A DNA stretch of 64,000 nucleotides from Dyella halodurans (GTDB lineage Bacteria > Pseudomonadota > Gammaproteobacteria > Xanthomonadales > Rhodanobacteraceae): positions 1-64,000 of the forward strand of contig NZ_JAPDPF010000005.1 of NCBI RefSeq assembly GCF_026283925.1, in the 5' to 3' direction. The notes beneath the pieces are model-generated. The model saw nothing but the letters and a program-made list of their open reading frames with translations, was not told where the DNA came from and searched no databases. The position numbers were made by a program, and so were the translations under genes. The stretch's first letter is position 1. Every line of letters starts with the position of its first letter. Positions 1 to 9,501 of the stretch are shown piece after piece.

Positions 1-119
1 TTCCCTGGCGGCTATAGCGCTGTGGTCCCACCCGATCCCATCCCGAACTCGGAAGTGAAACGCAGCTGCGCCGATGGTAGTGTGGCATTGCCCATGCAAG
101 AGTAGGTCACCGCCAGGGG
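1..119 (+). rRNA. rrf: 5S ribosomal RNA
   Basis: The sequence has the classic bacterial 5S landmarks: the conserved block CCCATCCCGAACTCGGAAGT at about 38-57, GATGGTAGTGTGG at about 73-85 and the closing strand CGCCAGGG at 111-118, which pairs with CCCTGGCG at 3-10 to form helix I. The gene starts at or within a few bases of the window edge, so the exact 5' end is uncertain. It is the last gene of an rRNA operon whose 16S and 23S genes would lie left of the window. Confidence 0.95.
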
Positions 120-120
120 C

Positions 121-167
121 TTCATCCCAAACCCTCGTAGCTCACGCTACGGGGGTTTGTTCTTTTT
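121..167 (+). terminator. Terminator 1 behind the 5S gene
   Basis: A stem formed by AAACCCTCGTAG and CGCTACGGGGGTTT around a short loop is followed by TGTTCTTTTT. It sits directly behind the 5S 3' end, so it most likely ends the rRNA operon transcript. Two further copies of the same layout follow downstream. Confidence 0.85.
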
Positions 168-195
168 AGGCCCTGGCGCCGTTAGGCGCAGCCTG

Positions 196-260
196 CAACA
201 GGTCACCGCCAGGGGCTTCATCCTCAAACGCCTTCCCATCCGGGAAGGCGTTTGTCTTTG
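196..260 (+). repeat. Second copy of 5S 3' tail with terminator 2
   Basis: The last bases of the 5S gene plus its spacer (AGGTCACCGCCAGGGGCTTC) recur here and are followed by a new hairpin, AAACGCCTTCCC with GGGAAGGCGTTT, then GTCTTTGTG. The hairpin differs in sequence from terminators 1 and 3, although the 5S-tail part is identical. It looks like a leftover of 5S duplication or recombination, or a back-up terminator. Confidence 0.7.
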
Positions 261-296
261 TGTGTTTCGCGCTTTGCGCGCCGCAGGCGCCCCCCG

Positions 297-366
297 CAAC
301 AGGTCACCGCCAGGGGCTTCATCCCAAACCCTCGTAGCAACTGCTACGGGGGTTTGTTCTTTTTGG
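297..366 (+). repeat. Third copy of 5S 3' tail with terminator 3
   Basis: The 5S tail AGGTCACCGCCAGGGGCTTC recurs at about 300-319, followed by a hairpin almost identical to terminator 1 (AAACCCTCGTAG / CTACGGGGGTTT) and TGTTCTTTTTGG. Copies 1 and 3 differ only by a few loop bases, so the unit has been duplicated as tail plus terminator. Confidence 0.7.
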
Positions 367-423
367 CGTGTCGAAAACGCACGCTGTTGACGCCTCCGCT
401 CGATGCCAAAGGTTTCAAGCCAA

Positions 424-460
424 GCCCTCGTCGCCTATGCGTCGGGGGTTTTTGTTTTGG
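424..460 (+). terminator. Terminator 4 of the array
   Basis: The hairpin CCCTCGTCGC / GCGTCGGGGG has one internal mismatch and is followed by TTTTTGTTTT. It is preceded by a weak copy of the 5S tail (GGTTTCAAGCC). It completes a run of four terminators within about 340 bases. Confidence 0.6.
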
Positions 461-501
461 GCTTTCGACAACATCGGCGGCGGCCGAACGGCCCATCAAC
501 A

Positions 502-630
502 CCTCACCGTCATTCCCGCGAAAGCGGGGATCCAGTGACTGTGCACGGGTTGGACAGCGCAACAGTTGTCGCCTCATGCCGCTCACGCCTAAGGCGCTGG
601 ATCCCCGCTTTCGCGGGGATGACGGTGAGG
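502..630. repeat. MITE/REP-like inverted repeat
   Basis: Two 34-base arms (502-535 and 597-630) are inverted copies of each other with one mismatch, around a 61-base centre. The core CATTCCCGCGAAAGCGGGGA belongs to a repeat style very common between genes in Xanthomonadales and Burkholderiales. There is no transposase. The 12-base end GTCATTCCCGC reappears at 13677-13725. The short reading frames across this stretch look like chance frames. Confidence 0.8.
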
Positions 631-775
631 GGGCGAATGACGGTGAGGGAGAGCCGGCGGTGAGGGGGCGAATGACGGTGAGGGGGAGTCGACGATGAGG
701 GGGGAATGGTCGTGAGGAAGCGACGCCGGTGAGGGCGGAATGACGCTGAGGGAGGGCCGACGATGAGGAAGATCC
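618..775. repeat. Degenerate short tandem repeats between the rrn end and the rhomboid gene
   Basis: From the right arm of the inverted repeat onwards the sequence is an imperfect array of units like GAATGACGGTGAGGG, GATGAGGGG and GCCGGTGAGGGCG, about 13-20 bases each. The unit equals the outer end of the inverted repeat, which suggests growth by slippage from it. I see no gene in 461-860. Confidence 0.6.
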
Positions 776-863
776 AGGTTCGGCTCACCAGCTTCGCCGT
801 GCTGCGACTTATCGCCTATGATGCAGAGTGTCCTTAATCGGCGTCTCGCGGAGCGACCTTCAC

Positions 864-1547
864 GTGTTTGTCCATGTCGAAACCCGACGTCGTAAGCACG
901 TGCAATGGGCCTCCACGCTGTTGGTCGTCGTTTGCGTGATCAGTTTCGTCTGGCTGGCCCTGATGCCTGCGCCGCAGCGCGTTTCGATGTGGCTGGAATG
1001 GGGTACGGTGCCGGCGAACATCTTCGACGCGAAGATGCCGATACTGCCGCAATTGCACGACCCCGCCCTGCTGCGCCTCGCCACTGCCTTGTTCATCCAC
1101 CTGGCGTGGCTGCATTTGCTGGGCAACCTGTTGTTTCTGGTGATCTTCGGCATTCCGGCGGAACGCGCACTGGGGTCGCTGCGCTTCCTGCTGTTGTTCA
1201 TGCTGGGCGGTATCTTCGCCAATCTGGTTGGCGCCCTGTCCCTGGCCGGGGTGCGTTCACCCATCATCGGCTGCAGCGGAGCGGTGTCCGCGGTGCTCGG
1301 TGCCTATATCGCGCTCTTTCCGCGTGCCCGTCTTGGCCTGGTCCTGCCCCTGGGGCTGTATCTCGAGTTCGTGCGGGTGCCTGCCTTCCTGTTGATCGGC
1401 ATCTGGGTCTTGTTGCAGCTGCTTTTCACCTATGCAGGACCAAGCTATGGGGCCGTGGTCTGGTGGACGCATATTGCAGGGTTCTTGTTCGGCGTGGTGT
1501 TCGCCCTGCTTTCACGAGATTCGATTGCGCGTCGTCTGCGAGGATAA
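864..1547 (+). CDS. Rhomboid family intramembrane serine protease
   Basis: Polytopic inner-membrane protein of about 227 residues that would cleave transmembrane substrates within the bilayer. About six hydrophobic segments are visible. The rhomboid signatures are HLLGNLLFLVIFG in TM2, the catalytic serine in GCSGAVSAVLG (Ser138 from the chosen start; GCSG replaces the usual GASG) and the catalytic histidine in WTHIAGFLFG (about His203), giving the Ser-His dyad. The GTG at 864 is chosen because GGAG lies ten bases upstream; a GTG at 828 is also open but has no clear ribosome site. The next gene begins 9 bases after the stop, so the two are probably cotranscribed. Its substrate cannot be told from sequence. 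Confidence 0.9.
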   Translation: MFVHVETRRRKHVQWASTLLVVVCVISFVWLALMPAPQRVSMWLEWGTVPANIFDAKMPILPQLHDPALLRLATALFIHLAWLHLLGNLLFLVIFGIPAERALGSLRFLLLFMLGGIFANLVGALSLAGVRSPIIGCSGAVSAVLGAYIALFPRARLGLVLPLGLYLEFVRVPAFLLIGIWVLLQLLFTYAGPSYGAVVWWTHIAGFLFGVVFALLSRDSIARRLRG

Positions 1548-1556
1548 AATGCGCGT

Positions 1557-1880
1557 ATGCGTATCAAGAAACTCTATAAGGTGACCTTCCTGCATCTGGG
1601 CAAGTGCTACGAGCTTTATGCCCGGCACGTGGCCTCCAGCAGTCTCTGGGGTTTCACCGAGGTTGGCGAGCTGGTCTTCGAGTCGGCTGGCGAGGGCTTG
1701 TTGGTCGATCCCACGGAAGAGCGCCTGCGCGAGGAGTTCAAGGACACCCGCGTACTCCATCTGCCAATGCAGTCGGTGGTACGCATCGAAGAGGTCGAGA
1801 GCAAGGGCGCACTGGTCATTCGCGATGCCAGCGATGGGCAGAAGATCACGCCGTTTCCGATGCCGCCGCGGAGCCGCTAA
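1557..1880 (+). CDS. DUF1820 family protein
   Basis: Small soluble protein of 107 residues starting MRIKKLYKVTFLHLGKCYEL, with the pattern LYARHVASSSLWGFTEV and a C-terminal PMPPRSR that fits the DUF1820 family of gammaproteobacteria. No catalytic motif is visible and the family has no assigned role that I know of. It follows the rhomboid gene by 9 bases, so it is probably its operon partner. The stop lies 18 bases from the convergent gene's stop. Confidence 0.85.
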   Translation: MRIKKLYKVTFLHLGKCYELYARHVASSSLWGFTEVGELVFESAGEGLLVDPTEERLREEFKDTRVLHLPMQSVVRIEEVESKGALVIRDASDGQKITPFPMPPRSR

Positions 1881-1898
1881 GGTCAGGCCGGCGGGCGT

Positions 1899-3023
1899 TT
1901 AGACGTGCCGCATCACCGCGATGACGATCTCCACCACGATCAGCAGGATGATCGCCAACTCCAATAGCTCGCCGCGCTTGCTCGAGGCTTCTTCATAGAG
2001 CGCCGCGTAACTGTCGCGGATGATGGCCAGCTTGCGATCGACCGCTTTGCTCACGTGTGAGACGCGGAACAAATCCAGCGCCGATGCATAGACGCGGGCG
2101 AGATAGACGTCCTCGGTCACCTGCAGCGCGTTGTCCACTTTTTCGGTGATCTCGGTGACTTCAGCGACCAAGGTGTAGAGATGACGCGCCAGGTCGGCGT
2201 AGCGCCGCGCGGCGAATGGGCTGGCGACGTGGAGCGTGGCTTCGACGAGGTCATACATGCGCGGCAACTCGGCATCGAGCAGCTCGTCGTAATAGCGCAA
2301 CTCCAGCAGCTGCGCATTGGCCACCTCCAAGATATCCACCACATCGGAATCGTTGCGCGGCTCGATGATGAAGGCGCGATCCCAAGTCAGCACCACGAGG
2401 TCATCGGCATAGTAGGAAAAGCGCTGCCGCAACAGCTCATGGCGGGCTTGCTCGGACAGAGGGCGCGACTCGCCGGACAGCAGCGGCACGAGGTCGACCT
2501 CGTGATGCAAGGAAGCCGTGGTGCTCACGCCCTCCATCGAGTGTACGAGCCCCAGCAGATAGTCCTCCTGCAACGGTTCGACGCTGGGTCGCGAGAGCGC
2601 GGGACGCATGATCGTGGTGATCTGTTCCAACAGCCTAGGCCACACCGCTGCGTCTGAAGACAGCCCCAACGCGGCATCGACGGCGTTGACGCGCGAGGTG
2701 AAGTCCGCCCAGGAAAGATCATCGGCTGCTACGCGCAGGGAAAAGGCGACGGCGCCAAAATCATAAAGCCGCGCCATGACGGTGGCCTGCATCGGCCGCC
2801 CGCCGATGTCGATCTGTTGGGGATCAAGCGTAAGCTGAAGCGGCGGCACCCCGAACGCCACCGCCTTCGGTGGTGCGTTGAGCAGGCGACCGCGCGCGGC
2901 GGCCGTGCGTGCATGATGTACCCACAGCGATTCGGCGGTCGTCAGATCAATGGCGTCGGCGATATCGACCAGCCGCATCGCGATCACCGCGGCGCGATGT
3001 ACATGCGGCTGCTTCAATGCCAT
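1899..3023 (-). CDS. Membrane-anchored protein, RMD1/DUF155-like
   Basis: Protein of about 374 residues, mostly soluble, with one C-terminal hydrophobic anchor (ELLELAIILLIVVEIVIAVM) right at the end. The preceding helix (KAVDRKLAIIRDSYAALYEEASSKRGE) and the tail anchor resemble the RMD1/YagE (DUF155) family, whose members are tail-anchored with a cytosolic body. The start at 3023 is chosen because AAAGGA lies eight bases upstream on the minus strand; an in-frame ATG at 3053 exists but lacks a site. Family assignment is by overall pattern only. Function is unknown. Confidence 0.6.
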   Translation of the reverse strand: MALKQPHVHRAAVIAMRLVDIADAIDLTTAESLWVHHARTAAARGRLLNAPPKAVAFGVPPLQLTLDPQQIDIGGRPMQATVMARLYDFGAVAFSLRVAADDLSWADFTSRVNAVDAALGLSSDAAVWPRLLEQITTIMRPALSRPSVEPLQEDYLLGLVHSMEGVSTTASLHHEVDLVPLLSGESRPLSEQARHELLRQRFSYYADDLVVLTWDRAFIIEPRNDSDVVDILEVANAQLLELRYYDELLDAELPRMYDLVEATLHVASPFAARRYADLARHLYTLVAEVTEITEKVDNALQVTEDVYLARVYASALDLFRVSHVSKAVDRKLAIIRDSYAALYEEASSKRGELLELAIILLIVVEIVIAVMRHV

Positions 3024-3113
3024 CTCGCCCATCCTTTCGCGGAGAGCGCGCAATCCGCGGAAAGGCGCCCGGCACGGTCATTCTAGGCTGCCACTGTGAC
3101 TTGCCCGTGTAGG

Positions 3114-3836
3114 TCAGCCCTTGGCGAGCCCGTGGTGCCGCGAGAATTGCCGCATCAGCCGGCGTGCCAGCGGCGTCGCGGCCACCTGGCGGAATGTGTG
3201 CCGCGGATCGAAGCCTTCCTTGTCCATGGCATCGCGCTTGCGATGGATATACGCGCGCATGACGTCGGCATTGAATTCGGGGTGGAACTGCACGCTGACC
3301 GCGTTCGCGCCATAACGGAGCAAGTGGTGCGGGTCGCGCTCCGAACTGGCCAGCACGGTGGCGCCCTTGGGCACCTCCAGCACGCTTTGCTCGTGCGTGG
3401 TGTGGGCACGAAACTCGGACGGCAGGTCGGCGGCGAGCGGGTCCTGCTTGGCCGCTTCGAGCAGCTTGATCGGCAGCGTGCCGATCTCGCGTCCGCCCGG
3501 CAGGTAGTCGACGCGGCCGCCGAGTGCGTGCGCCATCAGCTGGTGGCCATAGCAGACGCCGAACATCGGCAGCTCGAGGTCCATCGCATCGCGGATCCAG
3601 CCCGCGGTGCGCTCGCTCCAGGGCGCGCGCTCGGTGACCATGGCGGCCGAGCCGGTGATCAGTGCACCCGCTACCTCGGAAGCGGCCGGAAGCGTCTCAC
3701 CGGCCTCCACATCGACGATGCGTACACGCTCCGGCGACAGATTGGCGCTGAGGCGGAACCAGTGTGGAAAATCGCCGTGGCGAGCGCGGATGGAATCAGG
3801 GGCGCGACCGGTGCGGATGATCAGGACGGGCTTCAT
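3114..3836 (-). CDS. Class I glutamine amidotransferase (GMP-synthase-like)
   Basis: 240-residue stand-alone class I glutamine amidotransferase. The nucleophile elbow GVCYGHQLMAHALGG carries the catalytic Cys, and VQFHPEFN carries the catalytic His followed by Glu, completing the triad. There is no synthase domain, as in the 'glutamine amidotransferase-related' group. These proteins release ammonia from glutamine or hydrolyse gamma-glutamyl compounds; the acceptor is unknown here. It starts 48 bases after the stop of the GspE-like ATPase on the same strand, so they may share a transcript. Confidence 0.85.
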   Translation of the reverse strand: MKPVLIIRTGRAPDSIRARHGDFPHWFRLSANLSPERVRIVDVEAGETLPAASEVAGALITGSAAMVTERAPWSERTAGWIRDAMDLELPMFGVCYGHQLMAHALGGRVDYLPGGREIGTLPIKLLEAAKQDPLAADLPSEFRAHTTHEQSVLEVPKGATVLASSERDPHHLLRYGANAVSVQFHPEFNADVMRAYIHRKRDAMDKEGFDPRHTFRQVAATPLARRLMRQFSRHHGLAKG

Positions 3837-3883
3837 GCGATGCGGCGACTTCCAGGACGAAGAGACGGTGTGATGATGCAGAT

Positions 3884-5695
3884 TCAAACTGAACTGTGCT
3901 CGATCGGCGGTATCACGTTGAGCACTTCCTGCACGGTGGTCACGCCGCGCGCGACCTGTGCGGCGGCGGAAATGCGCAATGGACTCATGCCTTCGGCCAG
4001 CGCGGCATGGCCGAAATGCCCGAGATCCAGCTGTGCAGAGATAAGGCCGCGCAGGCGCGAGGACAACTGCATCATCTCGTAGATGCCGGTGCGCCCCATG
4101 AAGCCGGTGTTGCGGCATTCCAGGCAACCCTGGGGCTTGTAGACCTTGTCCGGCAGCGGGATCGACCAGCCATGGGTCAGCGCCGTCCATTCGTGCGGAT
4201 CCTGCGCAGTTTCCTGCTTGCAGTGCGCACACAGCGTGCGCACCAGGCGCTGTGCCACCACGCCAGTCAGCGTGGACTGGATGAGATAGTGCGGCACGCC
4301 CAGATCCAGCAGGCGCGTGACCGCACTGGGCGCATCGTTGGTATGCAGCGTCGATAACACCAGGTGGCCGGTGAGCGAGGCCTGTACCGCCATCTGCGCC
4401 GTGGCCAGGTCGCGAATCTCGCCGACCATGATGATGTCCGGATCCTGGCGCAGCAGGGTGCGCACGCCCGCGGCAAAATCGAGATCGATCGCCGCCTGCA
4501 CCTGCATCTGGTTGAACTCGGGCGAGACCATTTCGATGGGGTCTTCCACCGTGCACACGTTGAGCTCGGGCGTGGCCAGGTGGCGCAGCGTCGAGTAGAG
4601 CGTGGTGGTCTTGCCGGAGCCGGTCGGGCCGGTGACCAGCACGATGCCATGCGGGCGCTCCACCATCGAGCGCCAGATCGCGCCCTCCTCGGCGGAAAAG
4701 CCCAGTTGGCCGAAATCCTTGGCCACCAGGTCCGGGTCGAAGATGCGCATCACCACCTTCTCGCCGAACGCCGTGGGCATGGTCGAAATGCGCAGCTCGA
4801 CCTCGCGCCCCGACGATGAACGCGTCTTGATGCGGCCATCCTGCGGGCGGCGCTTCTCGGCCACGTCCATGCGCGACAGGATCTTGATGCGCGCGGTGAC
4901 GGCGGTCATCACCGGTGGCGGCAGCTCGAATACCTTGTGCATCACACCGTCGATGCGGAAACGCATGCGGCCGGCGTCGCGGCGCGGCTCCAGGTGGATG
5001 TCCGAGGCGCGCTGCTCGAACGCGTATTGCAGCAGCCAGTCGACGATATGCACGACGTGGCGATCGTCCGCGCCGATTTCGCCACCCTTGCCCAACTCCA
5101 CCAGTTGCTCGAAGTTGAGGATGGCCGACGAGTCGTAGCCGGTGCCCTTGGCGTCCTGGGCAAGCTGGATCGAGCGCTGGACGCCGTAGAACTCCAGCAG
5201 GTAGCGGTTGATGTCCACCGGATTGGACACCACCCGACGCACGTCGCGGCGAATCATCTGGGCCAGATCCTTGGCCCAGCCGGCGTCGAACGGCTCGCAG
5301 GTGGCGAAGGTGACCTCGCCCGGCGCCACGCCCACGGGCAGGATGCGATGCCGCTGCGCATAGGCGTGGCTGACCACCTGGGTCACGGCCGCCGCGTTGA
5401 TCTTCATCGGATCGATCTTGAGATACGGCAGGCTGGCGTGGCCGGCCAGCCATTCGGTCAAGGCTTCGAGACCCAGGGGGCGCCCGGGCTCCCGTTGATT
5501 GGGCAGCTTCGCGTTGGCCACCAGCACCAGCGGATGCAGCTCCACCGTGCTGCGGCCGCTGCGTGCGCCCATGCGCACCAGCTTGGCGTCCTCGGCCAGC
5601 AGGTAGCCATCGACCACCAGCGTTGCCAGCAGCTCGTCCAGTTCCAGTCGGCCACGGCGGCCGAGCAGGGTCGCGGATTGCGGTGATGCGGCCAT
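3884..5695 (-). CDS. GspE/PilB-family type II secretion/pilus ATPase
   Basis: 603-residue cytoplasmic hexameric ATPase of the GspE/PilB type. An N-terminal MshEN/T2SSE_N-like region covers about 1-170. The ATPase core has Walker [16 protein letters not shown], the Asp-box VEDPIEM, Walker [17 protein letters not shown] and a His-box [19 protein letters not shown] zinc-type tetracysteine pair (CAHCKQ then CLECRNTG) separated by about 30 residues follows, as in GspE/PilB and unlike PilT. No pseudopilin, secretin or inner-membrane platform gene is nearby, so it is an orphan: it could power a T2SS or type IV pilus encoded elsewhere, or act in surface-adhesion signalling. Confidence 0.9.
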   Translation of the reverse strand: MAASPQSATLLGRRGRLELDELLATLVVDGYLLAEDAKLVRMGARSGRSTVELHPLVLVANAKLPNQREPGRPLGLEALTEWLAGHASLPYLKIDPMKINAAAVTQVVSHAYAQRHRILPVGVAPGEVTFATCEPFDAGWAKDLAQMIRRDVRRVVSNPVDINRYLLEFYGVQRSIQLAQDAKGTGYDSSAILNFEQLVELGKGGEIGADDRHVVHIVDWLLQYAFEQRASDIHLEPRRDAGRMRFRIDGVMHKVFELPPPVMTAVTARIKILSRMDVAEKRRPQDGRIKTRSSSGREVELRISTMPTAFGEKVVMRIFDPDLVAKDFGQLGFSAEEGAIWRSMVERPHGIVLVTGPTGSGKTTTLYSTLRHLATPELNVCTVEDPIEMVSPEFNQMQVQAAIDLDFAAGVRTLLRQDPDIIMVGEIRDLATAQMAVQASLTGHLVLSTLHTNDAPSAVTRLLDLGVPHYLIQSTLTGVVAQRLVRTLCAHCKQETAQDPHEWTALTHGWSIPLPDKVYKPQGCLECRNTGFMGRTGIYEMMQLSSRLRGLISAQLDLGHFGHAALAEGMSPLRISAAAQVARGVTTVQEVLNVIPPIEHSSV

Positions 5696-5754
5696 GCGGC
5701 AATCTCTCCGATGAGGGTTTTCGCCGAAAAGCCAGCGGCGAAAGCGGTCGCGGC

Positions 5755-5760
5755 TATACT
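5755..5760 (+). promoter_or_regulatory. Possible -10 element of glyQS
   Basis: TATACT, close to the consensus -10, lies 30 bases before the glyQ start in the 95-base divergent gap. No good -35 hexamer is present at 16-18 bases, so this is only a partial promoter match. Confidence 0.35.
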
Positions 5761-5790
5761 AACGCGCTTTATTCAAGCCCACGGAAAGCC

Positions 5791-6698
<908 letters not shown>

Positions 6699-6702
<4 letters not shown>

Positions 6703-8849
6703 GCGCCGCCAGCAAGCCATTGTTGATCGAACTGGGCACGGAAGAACTGCCGCCCAAGGCGCTGGACGAACTGGCCGCCGCCTTCCTGCGCGGCATCTGC
6801 GATGGCCTGGCCAAGCGTGGCGTCAGCGCCGCGCTGGACGTCGCCAGGTCCTATGCCTCTCCGCGTCGTTTGGCCGTCCATATCCCGGAGGTGGCGGTGC
6901 AGCAGCCGGCGCAGACCATTGAGCGTCGCGGGCCGGCGCTCAACGCCGCGCTCGATACCGATGGCCAGCCGGGCAAGGCCTTGCTGGGCTTTGCGCAGTC
7001 CTGCGGCGTCAGCGTGGAACAGCTGGAAAAGCTGGAAACCGACAAGGGTTCCTGGTTCGTTTTCCGCGCGACCAAGCCCGGTCAGCCGGTGGCGGCGTTG
7101 CTGCCAGAAATCGTTGAAGAGGCACTCAAGGGCCTGCCCATCCCCAAGCCGATGCGCTGGGGCGACCACGACTATAGCTTCGTGCGTCCGGTGCATTGGC
7201 TGGTGATGCTGCATGGCGCCGATATCATCGATGGCCACGTGCTTGGCCTCAGCAGTGGGCGCAAGTCGCGTGGTCATCGCTTCATGCATCCGCAGCCGTT
7301 GCACGTGGTCGATGCCGACAGCTGGCTGGACGGCATGCGTTCGGCCAAGGTGTTGGCCGATCCGCTCGAGCGGCGCCAGAAGATTCGCGATGAAGTGGCG
7401 CGCGTGGCGAAGGAAACCGATGGCGTGCCCCAGCTCGACGACGCGTTGCTCGACGAAATCGCCAACCTTACCGAATGGCCGGTGGCCATCGCCTGCACGT
7501 TCGAGCGCGAATTCCTGGCGGTACCGCCGGAAGCCTTGGTCACCACGATGGAGACCAACCAGAAGTTCGTGCCGGTGTTCGACGCTGAAGGCAGACTCAC
7601 CGAGCATTTCATCGGCGTCGCCAATATCGACAGCAAGCAGCCCGGCGAAATCCGCAAGGGTTACGAGCGCGTGATCCGTCCGCGTTTTGCCGATGCGAAG
7701 TTCTTCTGGGACGAGGACCTGAAGACGCCACTGGCGGGCTATCAGGACCAGCTGAAGAGCGTCACCTATCAACAGGCGCTGGGCAGCCTGTGGGACAAGA
7801 GCGTGCGCGTGGCCGAGCTGGCACGCATCATCGCTAATCGCGTCGATGTCGACGCCGGCGAAGCGACGCGCGCGGCCGCGCTCAGCAAGTGCGATCTGCT
7901 CACCCGCATGGTCGGCGAGTTCCCCGAGCTGCAAGGCGTGATGGGTCGCTACTACGCCGCCCATCATGGCGAAACGCCGGAAGTGGCCGCTGCGCTCGAC
8001 AGCTACTACCAGCCGCGCTTTGCCGGTGACGCCATCGCCGCGGGCAAGGTGGGGCGCGTACTCGCCGTCGCCGATCGCCTCGATACGCTTGCCGGCATCT
8101 TTGCCGTGGGCCTGAAGCCCAGTGGCAACAAGGATCCGTTCGCGCTGCGTCGCGCTGCGCTGGGTCTGGCGCGTACCCTGGTCGAAGGCGGTCTCGAACT
8201 CGACCTGCGCGGCACCTTTGTCGAAGCCCTGGAGTTGCTGCCGGAAGCCGCCCTGGCGGCCGGCCTCAAGCCTGGCAAGGACGGTAAGGCGCCTTCCCTG
8301 GATGCAGGCAAGCGCCGTGCGGCCCTGGTCGACGAGCTGTATGACTTCGTGCTCGAGCGTCTGCGCGGTTATTACGCCGAGCAGGGCTTCACCGGCGAGC
8401 AGTTCGAAGCGGTGTTGGCGGTGACGCCGGCCAGCCTGGTCGACTTCGACCGGCGACTGCGTGCCGTCGCCGAATTCGGCCGTCGCCCGGAAGCACTGAG
8501 CCTGGCGGCGGCGAACAAGCGCGTGGCGAACATCCTGCGCAAGCAGGCGGAAGAAGCGGGCGCGCCAGTCGTGGGCAGCACGGTCGATGCCGCTTATTTC
8601 GAAGCCGACGCCGAGCGTGCCCTGGCGGCGGCGCTCGATGGTGCGCGTGCGGATACCGCGGCCCCGTTGCAGGCAGGCGACTATGCAGCCGTACTGACGC
8701 GGCTGGCGCAGTTGCAGGCTCCGGTGGATGCGTTCTTCGACAGCGTGCTCGTCAACGCCGAAAACCCGGCCGTGCGGGCGAATCGCCTCGCCTTGCTGGG
8801 TCAGCTCAAGGCGCAGTTTGGCGCCATTGCCGATATCGCACGCCTTTGA
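6699..8849 (+). CDS. glyS: Glycyl-tRNA synthetase beta subunit
   Basis: 716-residue beta subunit that binds tRNA-Gly in the alpha2beta2 enzyme. Conserved blocks include [15 protein letters not shown] at the N terminus, [38 protein letters not shown] and, in the HD-like region, [18 protein letters not shown]. The C-terminal anticodon-binding-like domain covers about 590-716 ([35 protein letters not shown]). Length is within the usual 690-720. It is translationally coupled to glyQ and followed by a strong terminator. Confidence 0.98.
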
Positions 8850-8877
8850 CGTGCGATGACGCGGGGTGACGACCCCA

Positions 8878-8914
8878 CAAAAAAACGGCAGCCGATGGGC
8901 TGCCGTTTTTTTTC
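8878..8914. terminator. Bidirectional terminator between glyS and the XRE regulator
   Basis: An 8-base stem (ACGGCAGC.. / GCTGCCGT) with an A-run on the left and eight T's on the right works in both directions. It serves glyS and the convergent regulator gene. Confidence 0.9.
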
Positions 8915-8934
8915 GTGCGAAACGCGGCTTGCGC

Positions 8935-9501
8935 TTAGCCGATGATCGTGCGGCCACGCTTGACGCGTTCGGCCAGACGGTGGGTGAAGGCCACCATCGC
9001 CGTTGCGTCGACATCTGCGCCACCCGGGCCAAGGATGTCGTAAAGATCAGCCAGCATGTCGGCGTTGTCGGCCAGGGTCAGGTGACTTTCGGCCAGGTCC
9101 AGTTCCGACTGCAGGATGCGCAGCGCGGTATTCAGGCGTTGCGGATCCATGGCCATGCCGCTGGCGTGGAGGGTGTCGGCGGCGGTCCGCAGCTTGGTGC
9201 GGTGACGGTTGGCCGTGGACTCCGCATTCGGCTGGTCTTCCCCGGAGGTGATCGCGTCCGTCTGGATCGAACCCTCACCCGCTACCAGCCATACCAGCGA
9301 AATGCCCAGCGTCTTCGCGAGCGTCACGCAGCGGGCGCGCGACGGATCGGTGTTGCCGTCGCGCCAGCTGCGCACCACGCCCTCGGAAAAACCGCACATT
9401 CGGGCGATTTCAGTGACGCTGCCTACGCGCTGGATCAGCACTTTGATGCGATCGGCGAAGGTGCCTGCCGTTTCGGGTGGCGTAAATTTTTGCATGTTCA
9501 T
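8935..9501 (-). CDS. XRE-family helix-turn-helix transcriptional regulator
   Basis: 188-residue DNA-binding protein. The N-terminal HTH spans about residues 14-68 (RIKVLIQRVGSVTEIARMCG then FSEGVVRSWRDGNTDPS, then ARCVTLAKTLGISLVWLVAGEG), a Cro/CI-type fold typical of prophage-style repressors. The C-terminal half is helical, with no peptidase or ligand motif visible. AGGAA seven bases before the ATG at 9501 supports this start. The upstream region contains small inverted repeats such as ACAAGTTGT (9524-9532) that could be its own operator. It stands at the edge of a geneless 980-base stretch, hinting at a remnant of a mobile element; the target is unknown. Confidence 0.85.
   Translation of the reverse strand: MNMQKFTPPETAGTFADRIKVLIQRVGSVTEIARMCGFSEGVVRSWRDGNTDPSRARCVTLAKTLGISLVWLVAGEGSIQTDAITSGEDQPNAESTANRHRTKLRTAADTLHASGMAMDPQRLNTALRILQSELDLAESHLTLADNADMLADLYDILGPGGADVDATAMVAFTHRLAERVKRGRTIIG

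Noticed and set aside
252-788. Several overlapping short frames between the 5S gene and the rhomboid gene
   Set aside because: They are made of terminators, the inverted repeat and tandem repeats; they have no ribosome sites.
3114-5702. 862-codon minus-strand frame covering both the GspE-like gene and the amidotransferase
   Set aside because: Only the C-terminal 240 residues are a real protein. The upstream part is the wrong frame of gspE (Arg/Gly/Ala-rich) with no ribosome site; the amidotransferase has its own ATG at 3836.
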